A stretch of DNA of 54,765 nt, from the NCBI GenBank assembly GCA_001580565.1, contig LRBF01000010.1, positions 1-54,765 on the forward strand, in the 5' to 3' direction. The translations under genes were made by a program, and so were the position numbers. The notes beneath the pieces are model-generated. The model searched no databases. It was not told where the DNA came from and saw only the letters and a list, made by a program, of their open reading frames with translations. Below, piece by piece: positions 26,803 through 35,733 of this stretch; the first letter of the stretch is position 1; each line of letters begins with the position of its first letter. This DNA is from Caballeronia megalochromosomata. Lineage in GTDB: Bacteria; Pseudomonadota; Gammaproteobacteria; Burkholderiales; Burkholderiaceae.

Positions 26803-27735
26803 ATGACGAACCTGGTTATTGCTGAACACGATAACGTGTCGGTTAGAGCTGCAACGCTGAACACGGTCGCCGCTGCACAGAAGATCGGGGGCGACGTGCA
26901 CGTGCTGATTTTAGGTCACAACGCAAAGGCCGCGGCCGATTCAGCGGCGAAGATCGCGGGCGTTTCGAAGGTGCTGCTAGCCGATGCCCCGCACCTCGAA
27001 GTAGGCCTCGCAGAGAACGTTGAAGCGACGGTGCTTTCGATTGCGAGGAACTATTCGCACATTCTCGCGCCGGCCACGGCAGCGGGCAAAAACGTTACGC
27101 CGCGGATTGCTGCAAAGCTTGACGTCGCGCAAATCTCGGAAATCACGGCAGTGAACTCGCCGGACACGTTCGAGCGTCCAGTCTATGCGGGCAATGCGAT
27201 CGTAACTGTTCAGTCAGTGGATCCGATCAAGGTCATCACGGTGCGGCCCACGGCATTTGATGCAGATTCCACACACGGTGGCAATGCCGTCGTGGAAAGG
27301 CTCGACGCGTCAGCGGACAGCGGCCTCTCGCAATTCGTTGGCCGTGAAGTCACGAAACTCGACCGTCCGGAGCTGACTAGCGCAAAGATCGTCGTTTCGG
27401 GTGGCCGCGGCCTGGGCAGCAGCGAGAGTTTTGCGTCGATTCTGGAGCCGCTCGCCGACAAGCTCAACGCAGCACTCGGCGCCTCGCGTGCGGCAGTGGA
27501 TGCGGGATATGTGTCAAACGACTACCAAGTCGGCCAGACCGGCAAGATCGTCGCACCGCACCTGTACGTTGCCGTGGGCATCTCGGGTGCGATTCAGCAC
27601 CTGGCTGGCATGAAGGACTCAAAGGTGATTGTCGCAATCAACAAGGATGAAGAAGCGCCAATTTTCAGCGTGGCCGACTACGGTCTCGTGGGCGATCTTT
27701 TCCAGATCGTGCCGGAGCTGGTGTCGTCAATGTGA
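26803..27735 (+). CDS. etfA: electron transfer flavoprotein alpha subunit
   Basis: A 310-residue EtfA. The N-terminal half begins [19 protein letters not shown]. The FAD-binding C-terminal half contains [45 protein letters not shown] (split here as the family signature) and [24 protein letters not shown]. It partners with EtfB immediately upstream. Stop at 27735 ends the unit; 374 bp follow before the second amine oxidase gene. Electrons would go on to the ETF-QO encoded at 729-2435 (inference). Confidence 0.96.
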   Translation: MTNLVIAEHDNVSVRAATLNTVAAAQKIGGDVHVLILGHNAKAAADSAAKIAGVSKVLLADAPHLEVGLAENVEATVLSIARNYSHILAPATAAGKNVTPRIAAKLDVAQISEITAVNSPDTFERPVYAGNAIVTVQSVDPIKVITVRPTAFDADSTHGGNAVVERLDASADSGLSQFVGREVTKLDRPELTSAKIVVSGGRGLGSSESFASILEPLADKLNAALGASRAAVDAGYVSNDYQVGQTGKIVAPHLYVAVGISGAIQHLAGMKDSKVIVAINKDEEAPIFSVADYGLVGDLFQIVPELVSSM

Positions 27736-28109
27736 GCGCTAGCCCGGACATGCGCCAGTGATGTTCGGACGGATGCGGGCCGATCCTGCTTACCAGCCCG
27801 GATCAAGATCTTTCTATGGCGCTGCACTTTGGTACTTAGCGAGACGTCCGACAGCGAAACGTTGCGAGTCGCGCTGCATCTCTTCGCCTTAATGATTGGT
27901 ATAGCGACCTATATTTGTCATGTTGGACTATATGCACGGCACTGGAACGGCAGATCCGCAGTCTCGCATAAAGCTTATCAATTGTTCTGAAGGGGCTTTT
28001 GAGGATATGCGCAGGACGTTATTTCGACCCGGATATGGAGCCTGGAGCCTGAACGGGGCAGTTTCGGGGAAACGCAACAGCGGGACCTCATCACGCAGAC
28101 AGAGGCACT
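27736..28109. other. intergenic promoter region before amine oxidase copy 2
   Basis: About 370 bases. It holds two regulatory words described separately at 27896-27935. A 70-codon open frame (27920-28132) overlaps the oxidase start and has no recognisable product or ribosome-binding site, so I do not call it. Confidence 0.5.
27896..27935 (+). promoter_or_regulatory. regulatory element D, two overlapping TTTGT/TGACCTAT-like words
   Basis: TTGGTATAGCGACCTATATT (27896-27915) matches element C (TTTGTATAGTGACCTATGTT) at most positions. An overlapping second copy, TTTGTCATGTTGGACTATAT (27914-27933), matches element A (TTTGTCATGATGACCTATGA). The GACAGG palindrome of A-C is absent here. It lies about 180-200 bp upstream of the amine oxidase start. 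Confidence 0.5.
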
Positions 28110-29594
28110 ATGGCAGAAAAATTGTTCCCTGAAGGCGCCGAAAGCCTGGGGCGCAGGCAATGGCTTAAGTATGCCGGTGCCTCAGCGGCCGTCGGCACGC
28201 TCGCCGTCGGTGCCCGACAGTCTTTTGCGACCGTCCCCAAGAGCGCGCCAAGCGCGGACGACGTTCTCGACGTCGCCATCATAGGAGCGGGGCTGGCTGG
28301 ACTGACCGCCGCGCGAGATCTGCATCAAGCAGGCTGCGAGTCCATTCTGGTGCTGGAAGCCCGTGATCGTGTGGGGGGGCGAACGCTCAACTACAACATT
28401 CCCGGCGGGTACGTTTCGGAAGTCGGCGGCCAATGGATCGGTCCTGGTCAGACAGCCGTCGCAGATCTTGCGCGCGAATTGGGTGTCGGTACCTTCCCAA
28501 CTTATTACGATGGCAATACAGTTGTTCTCGGCGGCGACGGTCGCGTGACAGTCGATCTAAAAGGCACTTTCGGCACCGACGAGGCGATCGGGGCAAAGCT
28601 CAGCAGACTCGCGCGCGATGTGCCTTGCGGCACGCCCTGGACGTCTCCGATGGCCGGCGAACTGGACAAGCTGTCTGTCGGCGACTGGCTGCAAAAACAG
28701 AATATCAAGCCAGAAGACCAAGTGGCATGGAATGGCAGCATCACCCTTTCGGGCGGCACGGCCCCGGCGAAGATGGGATTGCTGCACTTCCTTTCGATGA
28801 TCAATTCCGCAGATTGCGATTACTCGCAGCTTGACAGCATCAAGCATAGCGCCCAGGAAACACGTTTCATTGGCGGCTCGCAAATCCTCAGCATTAAGAT
28901 GGCCCAGCAACTGAGCAGTAAGGTGCGCCTGTCAACTCCGGTGCGCCGGATTGCTGGATGGGATGGCGACGTCGTCACCCTGCATACCGACCATGGCGAA
29001 GTGCGCGCGCGAACCGTCGTCATGGCCATCCATCCTGCATTGTGTCATCAGATCCAGTTCGATCCTCCGCTGCCAGAAAAGCGCGCGGCTCTGCAGCGCG
29101 CCTGGCCCGCGCATTCTCCCGCGAGGAAAACGGCCATGGTGTATCGCCGTCCATTCTGGCGCGACAAGGGAATGAACGGGAGCATTTTTCAGTTTAATGG
29201 CCCGATCATCTGGGCCTATGACAACTCTCCGCCCGCCGCAGAGATCGGCGTCATCAATGCATTCGTCGAGAACGCCAAGGTGCCATCGGAACGGGACGCG
29301 GCGATCGCTATGCATAAGCAATTCTACGCCCAGGCATGGGGCGACGAAGCGCTGTCTCCCGTTGCCTACCACGATCAAGACTGGGGCCAGGCGGATCGCT
29401 GGACCTTAACCTGCGTTTCCGCCATTCCTCCGGGATTTTGGAGTGCACACGGCGAGGCTCTCCGCCCGTCGTGCGGCAGGCTGATCTGGTCGGGGACGGA
29501 GACTGCGAATATTTGGGCCGGCTACATGGATGGCGCCGTGCGCTCAGGACATCAGGGCGCGCTTCAGGCCCTGAACGCCCTGCGTCGGGCGTAA
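28110..29594 (+). CDS. Tat-exported flavin amine oxidase/dehydrogenase (copy 2)
   Basis: A 494-residue paralogue of the protein encoded at 15494, similar along the whole length; many blocks are identical, such as GGQWIGPGQTA, LLH-LSMINSA and GRLIWSGTETA. Tat signal GRRQWLKYAGASAAVG at about residues 14-29. FAD fold VAIIGAGLAGLTAARDL, ending IWAGYMDGAVRSGH. C435 is in the same place as C436 of copy 1. A diheme cytochrome c gene follows after 6 bp, repeating the gene pair of copy 1. Substrate specificity probably differs from copy 1, or they act on successive C-N bonds (inference). Confidence 0.88.
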   Translation: MAEKLFPEGAESLGRRQWLKYAGASAAVGTLAVGARQSFATVPKSAPSADDVLDVAIIGAGLAGLTAARDLHQAGCESILVLEARDRVGGRTLNYNIPGGYVSEVGGQWIGPGQTAVADLARELGVGTFPTYYDGNTVVLGGDGRVTVDLKGTFGTDEAIGAKLSRLARDVPCGTPWTSPMAGELDKLSVGDWLQKQNIKPEDQVAWNGSITLSGGTAPAKMGLLHFLSMINSADCDYSQLDSIKHSAQETRFIGGSQILSIKMAQQLSSKVRLSTPVRRIAGWDGDVVTLHTDHGEVRARTVVMAIHPALCHQIQFDPPLPEKRAALQRAWPAHSPARKTAMVYRRPFWRDKGMNGSIFQFNGPIIWAYDNSPPAAEIGVINAFVENAKVPSERDAAIAMHKQFYAQAWGDEALSPVAYHDQDWGQADRWTLTCVSAIPPGFWSAHGEALRPSCGRLIWSGTETANIWAGYMDGAVRSGHQGALQALNALRRA

Positions 29595-29600
29595 GAGGCG

Positions 29601-30260
29601 ATGATGAAAAAAATCCTATTGATTTGCGTTCCTTTGGCCGTCGTACTGTTGCTGGCCATTTTCGGTTCCGATCTGCTGGGTCTTTATCGGCTTCAGAGCT
29701 ATATCGCTAACTCGACGACCGCTTACCTGGTCGACGGTGGCGCTTGGCCACATGTAACCGATGTCTGCATGGGCTGCCACGGCGTCAAGGGCAATTCACT
29801 CCACCAGGGGTATCCGAGCTTGGCGGGGCAACCAGCACCTTACCTAGAGGCTCAACTCCACGACTTCTCAGGTCAGGCGCGGCGAAATCCGAATATGACG
29901 CCTCTCGCGTTGACGATGAGCGATGCGCAGATCAAGTCGCTGGCGGCATATTTCGCGGGTGTGCCCCCTGTCGCGAATCGTTACTTCAGGCCGGATGCGC
30001 AACTGCGCGAGAAAGGGCTGCATCTGGTAGCCGCTGCCAACTGTGCCGCATGTCATGGCGCTCGATTGATGGGCCACGATCAGTTTCCGCGTCTGGCTGG
30101 CCAGGGGTACGACTATCTGCTTGCGCAGTTCGATCACTTCGCTTCGGGCACCCGCAGCGAACCCACAGGCGTGATGAAAAACCTTGCAATGGGTTTTTCG
30201 CCTGAAGATCGCAAAGCCGTTGCCACCTATCTGGCAAGCCTTGAACCGAAGAAAGATTGA
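29601..30260 (+). CDS. diheme cytochrome c (c4/c553-like), partner of oxidase 2
   Basis: A 219-residue paralogue of the cytochrome at 16994. N-terminal hydrophobic segment KKILLICVPLAVVLLLAIFG serves as signal or anchor. Two CxxCH sites (CMGCH, CAACH) are each followed by a SLAGQ/RLAGQ motif; candidate Met ligands are in NPNMTPLAL and GVMKNLAMG. Two adjacent ATGs (29601, 29604) are possible starts, with GAGG upstream. It is the expected electron acceptor of the preceding flavoprotein in the periplasm. Confidence 0.92.
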   Translation: MMKKILLICVPLAVVLLLAIFGSDLLGLYRLQSYIANSTTAYLVDGGAWPHVTDVCMGCHGVKGNSLHQGYPSLAGQPAPYLEAQLHDFSGQARRNPNMTPLALTMSDAQIKSLAAYFAGVPPVANRYFRPDAQLREKGLHLVAAANCAACHGARLMGHDQFPRLAGQGYDYLLAQFDHFASGTRSEPTGVMKNLAMGFSPEDRKAVATYLASLEPKKD

Positions 30261-30293
30261 CCAATCAGATACAACCGGAATTGGGAGTAAGCG

Positions 30294-30971
30294 ATGGACC
30301 TCAGATCTTTAGTTCTTATGCTCTCTAGTGCTTTGCTGGCGGTGAGCTCATTCTTTTATGGCTGGAAGTTCGTCAAGAAAAAAAACTATCTTCTCGGTCT
30401 GGAGATGTGGATCGTCGGCACCTCGGCGACGAACGCTATCCTATTCTTTGCCACAGGTAACGCAGTTTCCTATGAGATAGCGCACTTCTTCGACGCGTTC
30501 TCTCGAGGGTTCGGCATGCCCATCATCGCCGTCGCCGGCTTATTGGCGATTACGCACGGCTACAAGCCGTCAATTCGGCAGGACGTCGCGGTGTTTGCCG
30601 CTTCGTTTGTGCTCACATTCGTTTTAGTCGGAGCAGATTTTATTTCCGGGTTTTTGCCTTACTACTATCTTGCGATGTGGATCTGCCTGTCGATCTATCT
30701 CGCTTATTTCGTCAAACGATTGCTAAACGTGGGCGCCATGCTTGAGGCGCTGGGCGTCGTTGTGTCGCTAGTGGCCTCGTTCGCGATTGCAGGTATCTAC
30801 GATTTCTACAAAATCCCCGGCGAGGAAACCAACGTCGTGCTCAATTTTTTCACGTTAGCGCTGTGTACATGGGCCTATTTCATGCCGGCCATCTACTACG
30901 GCTATTGCGCCCTGGAGCGTGCTCAAAGCGGGAGCCTGATGGCGGAGAGTCTCGCCCCTTACCGCAATTAA
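30294..30971 (+). CDS. integral membrane protein of unknown function
   Basis: A 225-residue protein with about seven hydrophobic helices spread over the whole length (for example LVLMLSSALLAVSSFFYGW, AVFAASFVLTFVLVG, YYYLAMWICLSIYLAYF, ALGVVVSLVASFAIAGI). Short polar loops are positively charged (KFVKKKNYLL). No family recognised. GGGAG six bases before ATG 30294 supports the start. It follows the cytochrome c by 33 bp and is likely co-transcribed with the second oxidase pair. It could be a permease-like or quinone-linked electron-transfer partner, but nothing in the sequence shows this. Confidence 0.7.
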   Translation: MDLRSLVLMLSSALLAVSSFFYGWKFVKKKNYLLGLEMWIVGTSATNAILFFATGNAVSYEIAHFFDAFSRGFGMPIIAVAGLLAITHGYKPSIRQDVAVFAASFVLTFVLVGADFISGFLPYYYLAMWICLSIYLAYFVKRLLNVGAMLEALGVVVSLVASFAIAGIYDFYKIPGEETNVVLNFFTLALCTWAYFMPAIYYGYCALERAQSGSLMAESLAPYRN

Positions 30972-31048
30972 GCGAAGACGACGCTGTTGCTAAGTTCCGG
31001 GCGACTGGAAGTCTATGTGCGCAGCGCTAAACGTTTCTCCTGGAGATT

Positions 31049-31822
31049 ATGATGAATCAGACCTCGCGCAAGGTAATGCGCTTCACGGCTTGGAGCGCGA
31101 TCATCGGTGGCGTTCTGGCGTACGCGAATGTCGGATTGTCTTTTGCAGTAACTGGTCCCGATGCGGATATGGTGCTGCACGGCGCATCGATGCTCGCCTT
31201 GCCACCGGATAGTCGCGAGCTGTTTCGCTGGTGCATGGTTGCCGACACACTCGGGTTCTATCTGCCCTTCGTCGTCATTGGCGGCTACTTTGTGCACGCA
31301 TTTCGCGAAGAACTGGGCTCGCTAGGCAGTATGGTGGCGATGGCTGTCGCGTTGTATGTCATGGTGGGCGTGACCGGTGCCGTCATGCAGTTTGCAACCC
31401 TTCACCCACTCTCCCATCTTTACGCGGGCGGCGACGACGCTACGAGAAGCGCCGCGGCGGCAGTATGGACGGCAATAGCTAATGCGACACAAAACGGCCT
31501 CTGGTGGATTGAGGGTCCGCTCGTTCTCTTCTGGACGCTGATCGCCGCCAACGTGCTCAAAAAGGCCGGCTGGAAGGGATCGATTCTGCTGAAGATCGTC
31601 GGCTGGGCCTTCGCGGTCTTCTTCTTGTTCGGCTTTTTTCCAGACCTCGAGGCGCTGTCGAGCTCCAGCGAGATGGTGGTCGTGCTCGTTCTGCCGCTGT
31701 GGATGTTGTTGTTTGGCGGTCAGTTGCTGCGCCGTGCACGGACGGTGCCAAATCGCTTTCAAGGCGCTGGCGCAGCTAATAAGGCGACTCTCTCACATCT
31801 CTCATCAAAGGATTCAATATGA
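31049..31822 (+). CDS. integral membrane protein of unknown function
   Basis: A 257-residue protein with about six hydrophobic segments (FTAWSAIIGGVLAYANVGLS; LGFYLPFVVIGGYFVHAF; MVAMAVALYVMVGVTGAVM; LVLFWTLIAANVL; ILLKIVGWAFAVFFLFGFF; MVVVLVLPLWMLLFGG). A short cytoplasmic tail follows. Two ATGs (31049, 31052) fit; GGAG is better spaced for the second. The stop overlaps the start of the EthD-like gene (ATGA), showing translational coupling. I do not recognise the family. Linkage to the second oxidase/cytochrome pair suggests a membrane role in the same process. Confidence 0.7.
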   Translation: MMNQTSRKVMRFTAWSAIIGGVLAYANVGLSFAVTGPDADMVLHGASMLALPPDSRELFRWCMVADTLGFYLPFVVIGGYFVHAFREELGSLGSMVAMAVALYVMVGVTGAVMQFATLHPLSHLYAGGDDATRSAAAAVWTAIANATQNGLWWIEGPLVLFWTLIAANVLKKAGWKGSILLKIVGWAFAVFFLFGFFPDLEALSSSSEMVVVLVLPLWMLLFGGQLLRRARTVPNRFQGAGAANKATLSHLSSKDSI

Positions 31823-32115
31823 CTACCCTGATGGTGACCTACCTGAACGCAGAAGGTGCGACGTTCGACCGCGAATATTACCTTTCGACCCATGCTCCGC
31901 TTGTCCGCTCGGCGTGGAGTGAGTTCGGTCTTCAATCGGCCGAGGTCCTGTTTCCGTCATCCGATCCACAACCCTTCGCATGCGTGGCAATACTGCGCTT
32001 CAGCGATCAGGCCAGCATCAATATGGCTCTTTCCTCCGCCAAAGCCGCCGAGGTGATTGGCGACGTGAAGAACTTCACCAATATCGCCCCGTCGATTTTC
32101 TGCGCGGACGATTGA
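31819..32115 (+). CDS. EthD-like small dimeric alpha/beta-barrel protein
   Basis: A 98-residue protein with the EthD/ferredoxin-like fold signature: start MTTLMVTYLNAEGATFDREYYLSTH, a His in STHAPLVRSAW and the end VKNFTNIAPSIF. EthD proteins were named in the ethyl tert-butyl ether cluster. Homologues act as small lyases, decarboxylases or accessory proteins in catabolic clusters. AAGGA before ATG 31819 and a four-base overlap with the upstream membrane-protein gene support the start. Cytosolic. Role in this pathway unknown. Confidence 0.8.
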   Translation: MTTLMVTYLNAEGATFDREYYLSTHAPLVRSAWSEFGLQSAEVLFPSSDPQPFACVAILRFSDQASINMALSSAKAAEVIGDVKNFTNIAPSIFCADD

Positions 32116-32227
32116 TCATCGCGCCGCTGGCCTGACTTCGCCATTACCGCCGCGCCTGCATCGCACCTCCTCGCATACTTCGTTGGAGATCCACGCGCGC
32201 AACCCCATCCAGCAAGGAGAAGTTTCA

Positions 32228-32293
32228 GTGAGACAGAGGTTCAAGCTCCTTGCGATGATCGATACCAATGTGAACAATCAACTTTCCCTATGA
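32228..32293 (+). CDS. 21-residue leader ORF coupled to pntA
   Basis: GTG 32228 has a strong AAGGAGA (32214-32220) seven bases upstream. It opens a frame of 21 codons (VRQRFKLLAMIDTNVNNQLS then L) ending in TGA 32291-32293, which overlaps the pntA ATG (32290-32292) as ATGA. pntA itself has no good ribosome-binding site, so it is probably translated by coupling from this leader. The peptide has no runs of one amino acid that would suggest attenuation. It is too short to classify by homology. Confidence 0.5.
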   Translation: MRQRFKLLAMIDTNVNNQLSL

Positions 32294-33891
32294 CATTACT
32301 GATTGGCATTCCTTCGGAAGTGACCACTGGCGAACGGCGCGTCGCGACCGTACCGGAGGTAGTCGAGAAATTGCTCAAGCTGGGGTTTCGGGTGGCTGTG
32401 CAAAGCGGTGCCGGCGCCGCCGGAAATTTTGACGATGACGCCTACCGTGCGGCCGGTGCCGAGGTCGTGGCTTCGGCCGCCGAACTCTGGGCTCGCAGCG
32501 ATATCGTTTTCAAGGTGCGCGCCCCGAGCAGCGAGGAAGTGGCGCTGATGCGCGACGGCGGCATCTTGATCGGTTTCGTCTGGCCGGCACAAAACCCCGA
32601 GCTGATGCAGCAGCTGGCCGCCAAGCAGGCCACGGTGCTGGCGATCGATTCGCTGCCGCGCACGCTGTCACGCGCGCAGAAGATGGACGCGCTTACCTCG
32701 ATGGCTGGCATCAGCGGCTACCGTGCGGTGATCGAGGCAGCACATGCTTTCGGCCGCTTCCTGAACGGTCAGGTCACCGCCGCCGGCAAGATCCCGCCTG
32801 CCAAGGTCTTCATCGCTGGCGCTGGCGTAGCAGGCCTGGCTGCAATCGGCACCGCAGCCAGTCTTGGTGCGATCGTGCGCGCCAACGACACGCGCGCCGA
32901 GGTGGCCGACCAGGTCAAGTCCCTGGGTGGCGAATTCGTCAAGGTGGACTACGACGAGGAAGGCTCGGGCGGTGGTGGCTACGCCAAGGTCATGAGCGAG
33001 GGTTTCCAGCAAGCGCAGCGCGCGATGTACGCGCAGCAGGCCAGGGACGCGGACATCATCATCACGACCGCGCTGATTCCCGGCAAGCCGGCTCCGAAGC
33101 TCATCACGGCCGAAATGGTGCAGTCGATGAAGCCGGGCAGCGTGATCGTGGACATGGCAGCGGAGCAAGGCGGCAACTGCGAGCTCACCGTGCCCGGCGA
33201 GGCAGTGGTGCGTCACGGCGTGACCATCGTTGGCTATACGGATCTCGCCTCGCGCCTGGCGCGGCAGTCGTCCACGTTGTATGGCAACAACCTGTTGCGC
33301 GTGGTCGAGGAATTGTGCAAGACCAAGGACGGCACGATCAACGTCGACTTCGATGACGATGCCATCCGCGGCCTTACGGTTATCAAGGAAGGCAACATCA
33401 CTTGGCCGCCGCCGCCGATCAAGCAGCCGACCGTCGTCCCCAAGCCTCAGTCGGCCGCGCCCGCAGCGGCCGCACCCAAAAAGAGCAACGTCCACGGCAA
33501 CAGCGAGCCGATGTCGGTCAAGGCGCTGGTCATCGTGTTCGGCATCGGTGCACTGGCGTTCCTGCTGGTGGGGCTGTTTGCGCCGGCCACGTTCCTGTCG
33601 CACTTCACGGTGTTCGTACTGGCCTGCTTCATCGGCTACATGGTGATCTGGAATGTCACGCCGTCGCTGCACACGCCGCTGATGAGCGTGACCAACGCGA
33701 TCTCGTCGATCATCGCCATCGGTGCGCTGGTGCAGGTCGCACCGCCGCTGGGCGAACTGGCCGCAGGCGCAGGCGACCGGCCGTCGGGGCTGATCCTGAG
33801 CCTGGCCGTGGGCGCGTTGGCACTCACGGCCGTCAACATGTTCGGCGGCTTCGCGGTGACGCGGCGCATGCTGGCGATGTTCCGCAAATAA
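32290..33891 (+). CDS. pntA: NAD(P) transhydrogenase alpha subunit
   Basis: A 533-residue PntA in the one-chain (E. coli-like) form. It has the NAD-binding domain I ([24 protein letters not shown] at the start; [24 protein letters not shown] at about 173-196), a proline/alanine linker near 400 and three to four C-terminal transmembrane helices. With PntB it couples proton entry to NADPH formation from NADH across the inner membrane. 14 bp separate it from pntB. In this setting it could supply NADPH for biosynthesis or balance NADH from the catabolic steps. It has no ribosome-binding site of its own beyond the overlapping leader ORF. Confidence 0.95.
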   Translation: MTLLIGIPSEVTTGERRVATVPEVVEKLLKLGFRVAVQSGAGAAGNFDDDAYRAAGAEVVASAAELWARSDIVFKVRAPSSEEVALMRDGGILIGFVWPAQNPELMQQLAAKQATVLAIDSLPRTLSRAQKMDALTSMAGISGYRAVIEAAHAFGRFLNGQVTAAGKIPPAKVFIAGAGVAGLAAIGTAASLGAIVRANDTRAEVADQVKSLGGEFVKVDYDEEGSGGGGYAKVMSEGFQQAQRAMYAQQARDADIIITTALIPGKPAPKLITAEMVQSMKPGSVIVDMAAEQGGNCELTVPGEAVVRHGVTIVGYTDLASRLARQSSTLYGNNLLRVVEELCKTKDGTINVDFDDDAIRGLTVIKEGNITWPPPPIKQPTVVPKPQSAAPAAAAPKKSNVHGNSEPMSVKALVIVFGIGALAFLLVGLFAPATFLSHFTVFVLACFIGYMVIWNVTPSLHTPLMSVTNAISSIIAIGALVQVAPPLGELAAGAGDRPSGLILSLAVGALALTAVNMFGGFAVTRRMLAMFRK

Positions 33892-33904
33892 GGGGACGAC
33901 AACA

Positions 33905-35317
33905 ATGACTTCCAACCTGACTACCGTCTCCTATATTGGCGCGGCGATTCTCTTCATCCTGAGCCTTGGCGGACTGGCCAATCCCGAAACCGCGCGCCGC
34001 GGCAACTTGCTCGGCATGATCGGCATGCTCATCGCGGTGCTGGCCACCGGACTCGGTCCGCGCGTGTCGGCCGCAGGCATTCCGCACGTTGTCGCTGCGC
34101 TGGTCGTCGGCGGCGCCGTCGGCCTGTTCGCCGCGAAGAAGGTGCAGATGACGCAGATGCCCGAACTGGTCGCGCTGATGCACAGCCTGGTGGGCCTGGC
34201 GGCCTGCCTGGTGGGCTTTGCCAGCTACATCGACACCTCCGTGCAGTTCACCGGCGCCGAGAAGGCGATCCACGAAGTCGAGATTTATGTCGGCATTCTG
34301 ATCGGTGCGGTGACTTTCGCGGGATCGGTCATTGCGTTCGGCAAGCTGTCGGGCAAGATCGGCGGAAAACCGCTGCTGCTGCCGGCACGGCACTGGCTGA
34401 ACCTCGCCGCGCTGCTGGTGGTGATCGTGTTCGGCAGTGCGTTTCTGCATGCGGGGACGATTCAGGACGGCATGACGCCGCTCTTCGTGATGACGGCGAT
34501 TTCGCTCCTGTTCGGTGTGCACATGGTGATGGCGATCGGCGGCGCCGACATGCCCGTAGTGGTGTCGATGCTCAACAGCTACTCGGGTTGGGCGGCGGCG
34601 GCCACCGGCTTCATGCTCAGCAACGACATGCTGATCGTGATCGGTGCGCTGGTGGGCTCGTCGGGCGCGATTCTGTCGTACATCATGTGCCGCGCGATGA
34701 ATCGCAACTTCATCAGCGTGATTGCCGGCGGCTTCGGTACCGGCAGCGGCGTATCGGCACCGGCGGGCGCCGGTGCGCAGCCGGCCGGCGAGGTGGTGGC
34801 AGTGAGCGCCGCCGAAACCGCCGAGCTGCTGCGCGATGCGAAAAGCGTAATCAGGGTGCCCGGCTATGGCATGGCAGTCGCGCAGGCCCAGCACACGGTG
34901 TTCGAACTCACCAGGCTGTTGCGCGAAAAGGGCGTCGACGTGCGGTTCGCGATTCATCCGGTGGCGGGCCGCATGCCGGGCCACATGAACGTGCTGCTGG
35001 CCGAAGCGAAGGTGCCCTACAACATCGTGATGGAGATGGAAGAGATTAACGCTGACTTCCGCGAGGCGGACGTGTCAATGGTTATCGGCGCGAACGACAT
35101 CGTGAACCCGGCGGCGCAGGAGGACCCGGCGAGCCCGATCGCCGGCATGCCGGTGCTGGAGGTCTGGAAGGCCAAAACCTCAATCGTGATGAAACGCAGC
35201 ATGGCCTCGGGCTACGCCGGCGTAGACAACCCGCTCTTCTACAAGGACAACAATCGCATGCTGTTCGGCGACGCGAAGACCATGTTGAGCGAAATTTTCG
35301 GCGCGCTGAAAGTCTGA
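33905..35317 (+). CDS. pntB: NAD(P) transhydrogenase beta subunit
   Basis: A 470-residue PntB. About eight to nine membrane helices occupy the first ~265 residues, including [19 protein letters not shown]. The NADP-binding domain III follows ([68 protein letters not shown] in pieces). Together with PntA it forms the proton-pumping transhydrogenase. GGGGA upstream of ATG 33905 supports the start. 104 bp separate it from the HiPIP gene. Confidence 0.96.
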   Translation: MTSNLTTVSYIGAAILFILSLGGLANPETARRGNLLGMIGMLIAVLATGLGPRVSAAGIPHVVAALVVGGAVGLFAAKKVQMTQMPELVALMHSLVGLAACLVGFASYIDTSVQFTGAEKAIHEVEIYVGILIGAVTFAGSVIAFGKLSGKIGGKPLLLPARHWLNLAALLVVIVFGSAFLHAGTIQDGMTPLFVMTAISLLFGVHMVMAIGGADMPVVVSMLNSYSGWAAAATGFMLSNDMLIVIGALVGSSGAILSYIMCRAMNRNFISVIAGGFGTGSGVSAPAGAGAQPAGEVVAVSAAETAELLRDAKSVIRVPGYGMAVAQAQHTVFELTRLLREKGVDVRFAIHPVAGRMPGHMNVLLAEAKVPYNIVMEMEEINADFREADVSMVIGANDIVNPAAQEDPASPIAGMPVLEVWKAKTSIVMKRSMASGYAGVDNPLFYKDNNRMLFGDAKTMLSEIFGALKV

Positions 35318-35421
35318 ACGCAACGCCTGGGTCCTGCCCATTGCTAATCAACGTTGTTTTACCGACTATAGGTTTTTGCAGGCCTTGGTCACACACCAAT
35401 TTCACAAAATGGAGAGCTTAC

Positions 35422-35733
35422 ATGAGGAAGTCCCGTCGCGCTTTTATGATCACCACCGCGGGCGTTGCTTCGGGACTAGCGCTGTCTCGCATTGCCTTTG
35501 CTGGTCCAGCCGATGCGTCGGAAACCGATCCAACATCGCTCGCGCTCGGTTACAAGGCCGATGCGGCCACGGTCGACAAGGTTAAGTATGCGAAGTACAC
35601 AGCGGATCAGGCTTGCCGTAACTGTACGTTTTATCAGGGCAGGCCGAATGACGTGTCCGCTCCGTGTCCGATGTTCGGCGGTAAGCAGGTCGCAGGTAAG
35701 GGTTGGTGTAATGCCTATAGCAAAAAGGCCTGA
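35422..35733 (+). CDS. high-potential iron-sulfur protein (HiPIP), Tat-exported
   Basis: A 103-residue protein with a twin-arginine signal (SRRAFMITTAGVASG, ~4-18) and four cysteines, C65, C68, C82 and C96 (CRNC-x13-C-x13-C), which ligate the [4Fe-4S] cluster of HiPIPs. Tat export fits a cofactor loaded in the cytoplasm. HiPIPs are periplasmic one-electron carriers to cytochrome oxidases or reaction centres. I chose ATG 35422, with GGAG upstream. The position next to pntAB and downstream of the oxidase/cytochrome pairs suggests a possible role as a further electron carrier (inference). Confidence 0.92.
   Translation: MRKSRRAFMITTAGVASGLALSRIAFAGPADASETDPTSLALGYKADAATVDKVKYAKYTADQACRNCTFYQGRPNDVSAPCPMFGGKQVAGKGWCNAYSKKA

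Noticed and set aside
27920..28132. Small open frame upstream of amine oxidase 2
   Set aside because: No ribosome-binding site, overlaps the true gene start and the regulatory element, and no recognisable product.
32668..33915. Minus-strand 415-codon frame opposite pntA
   Set aside because: Low-complexity Arg/His-rich product and no start signals; shadow of pntA.
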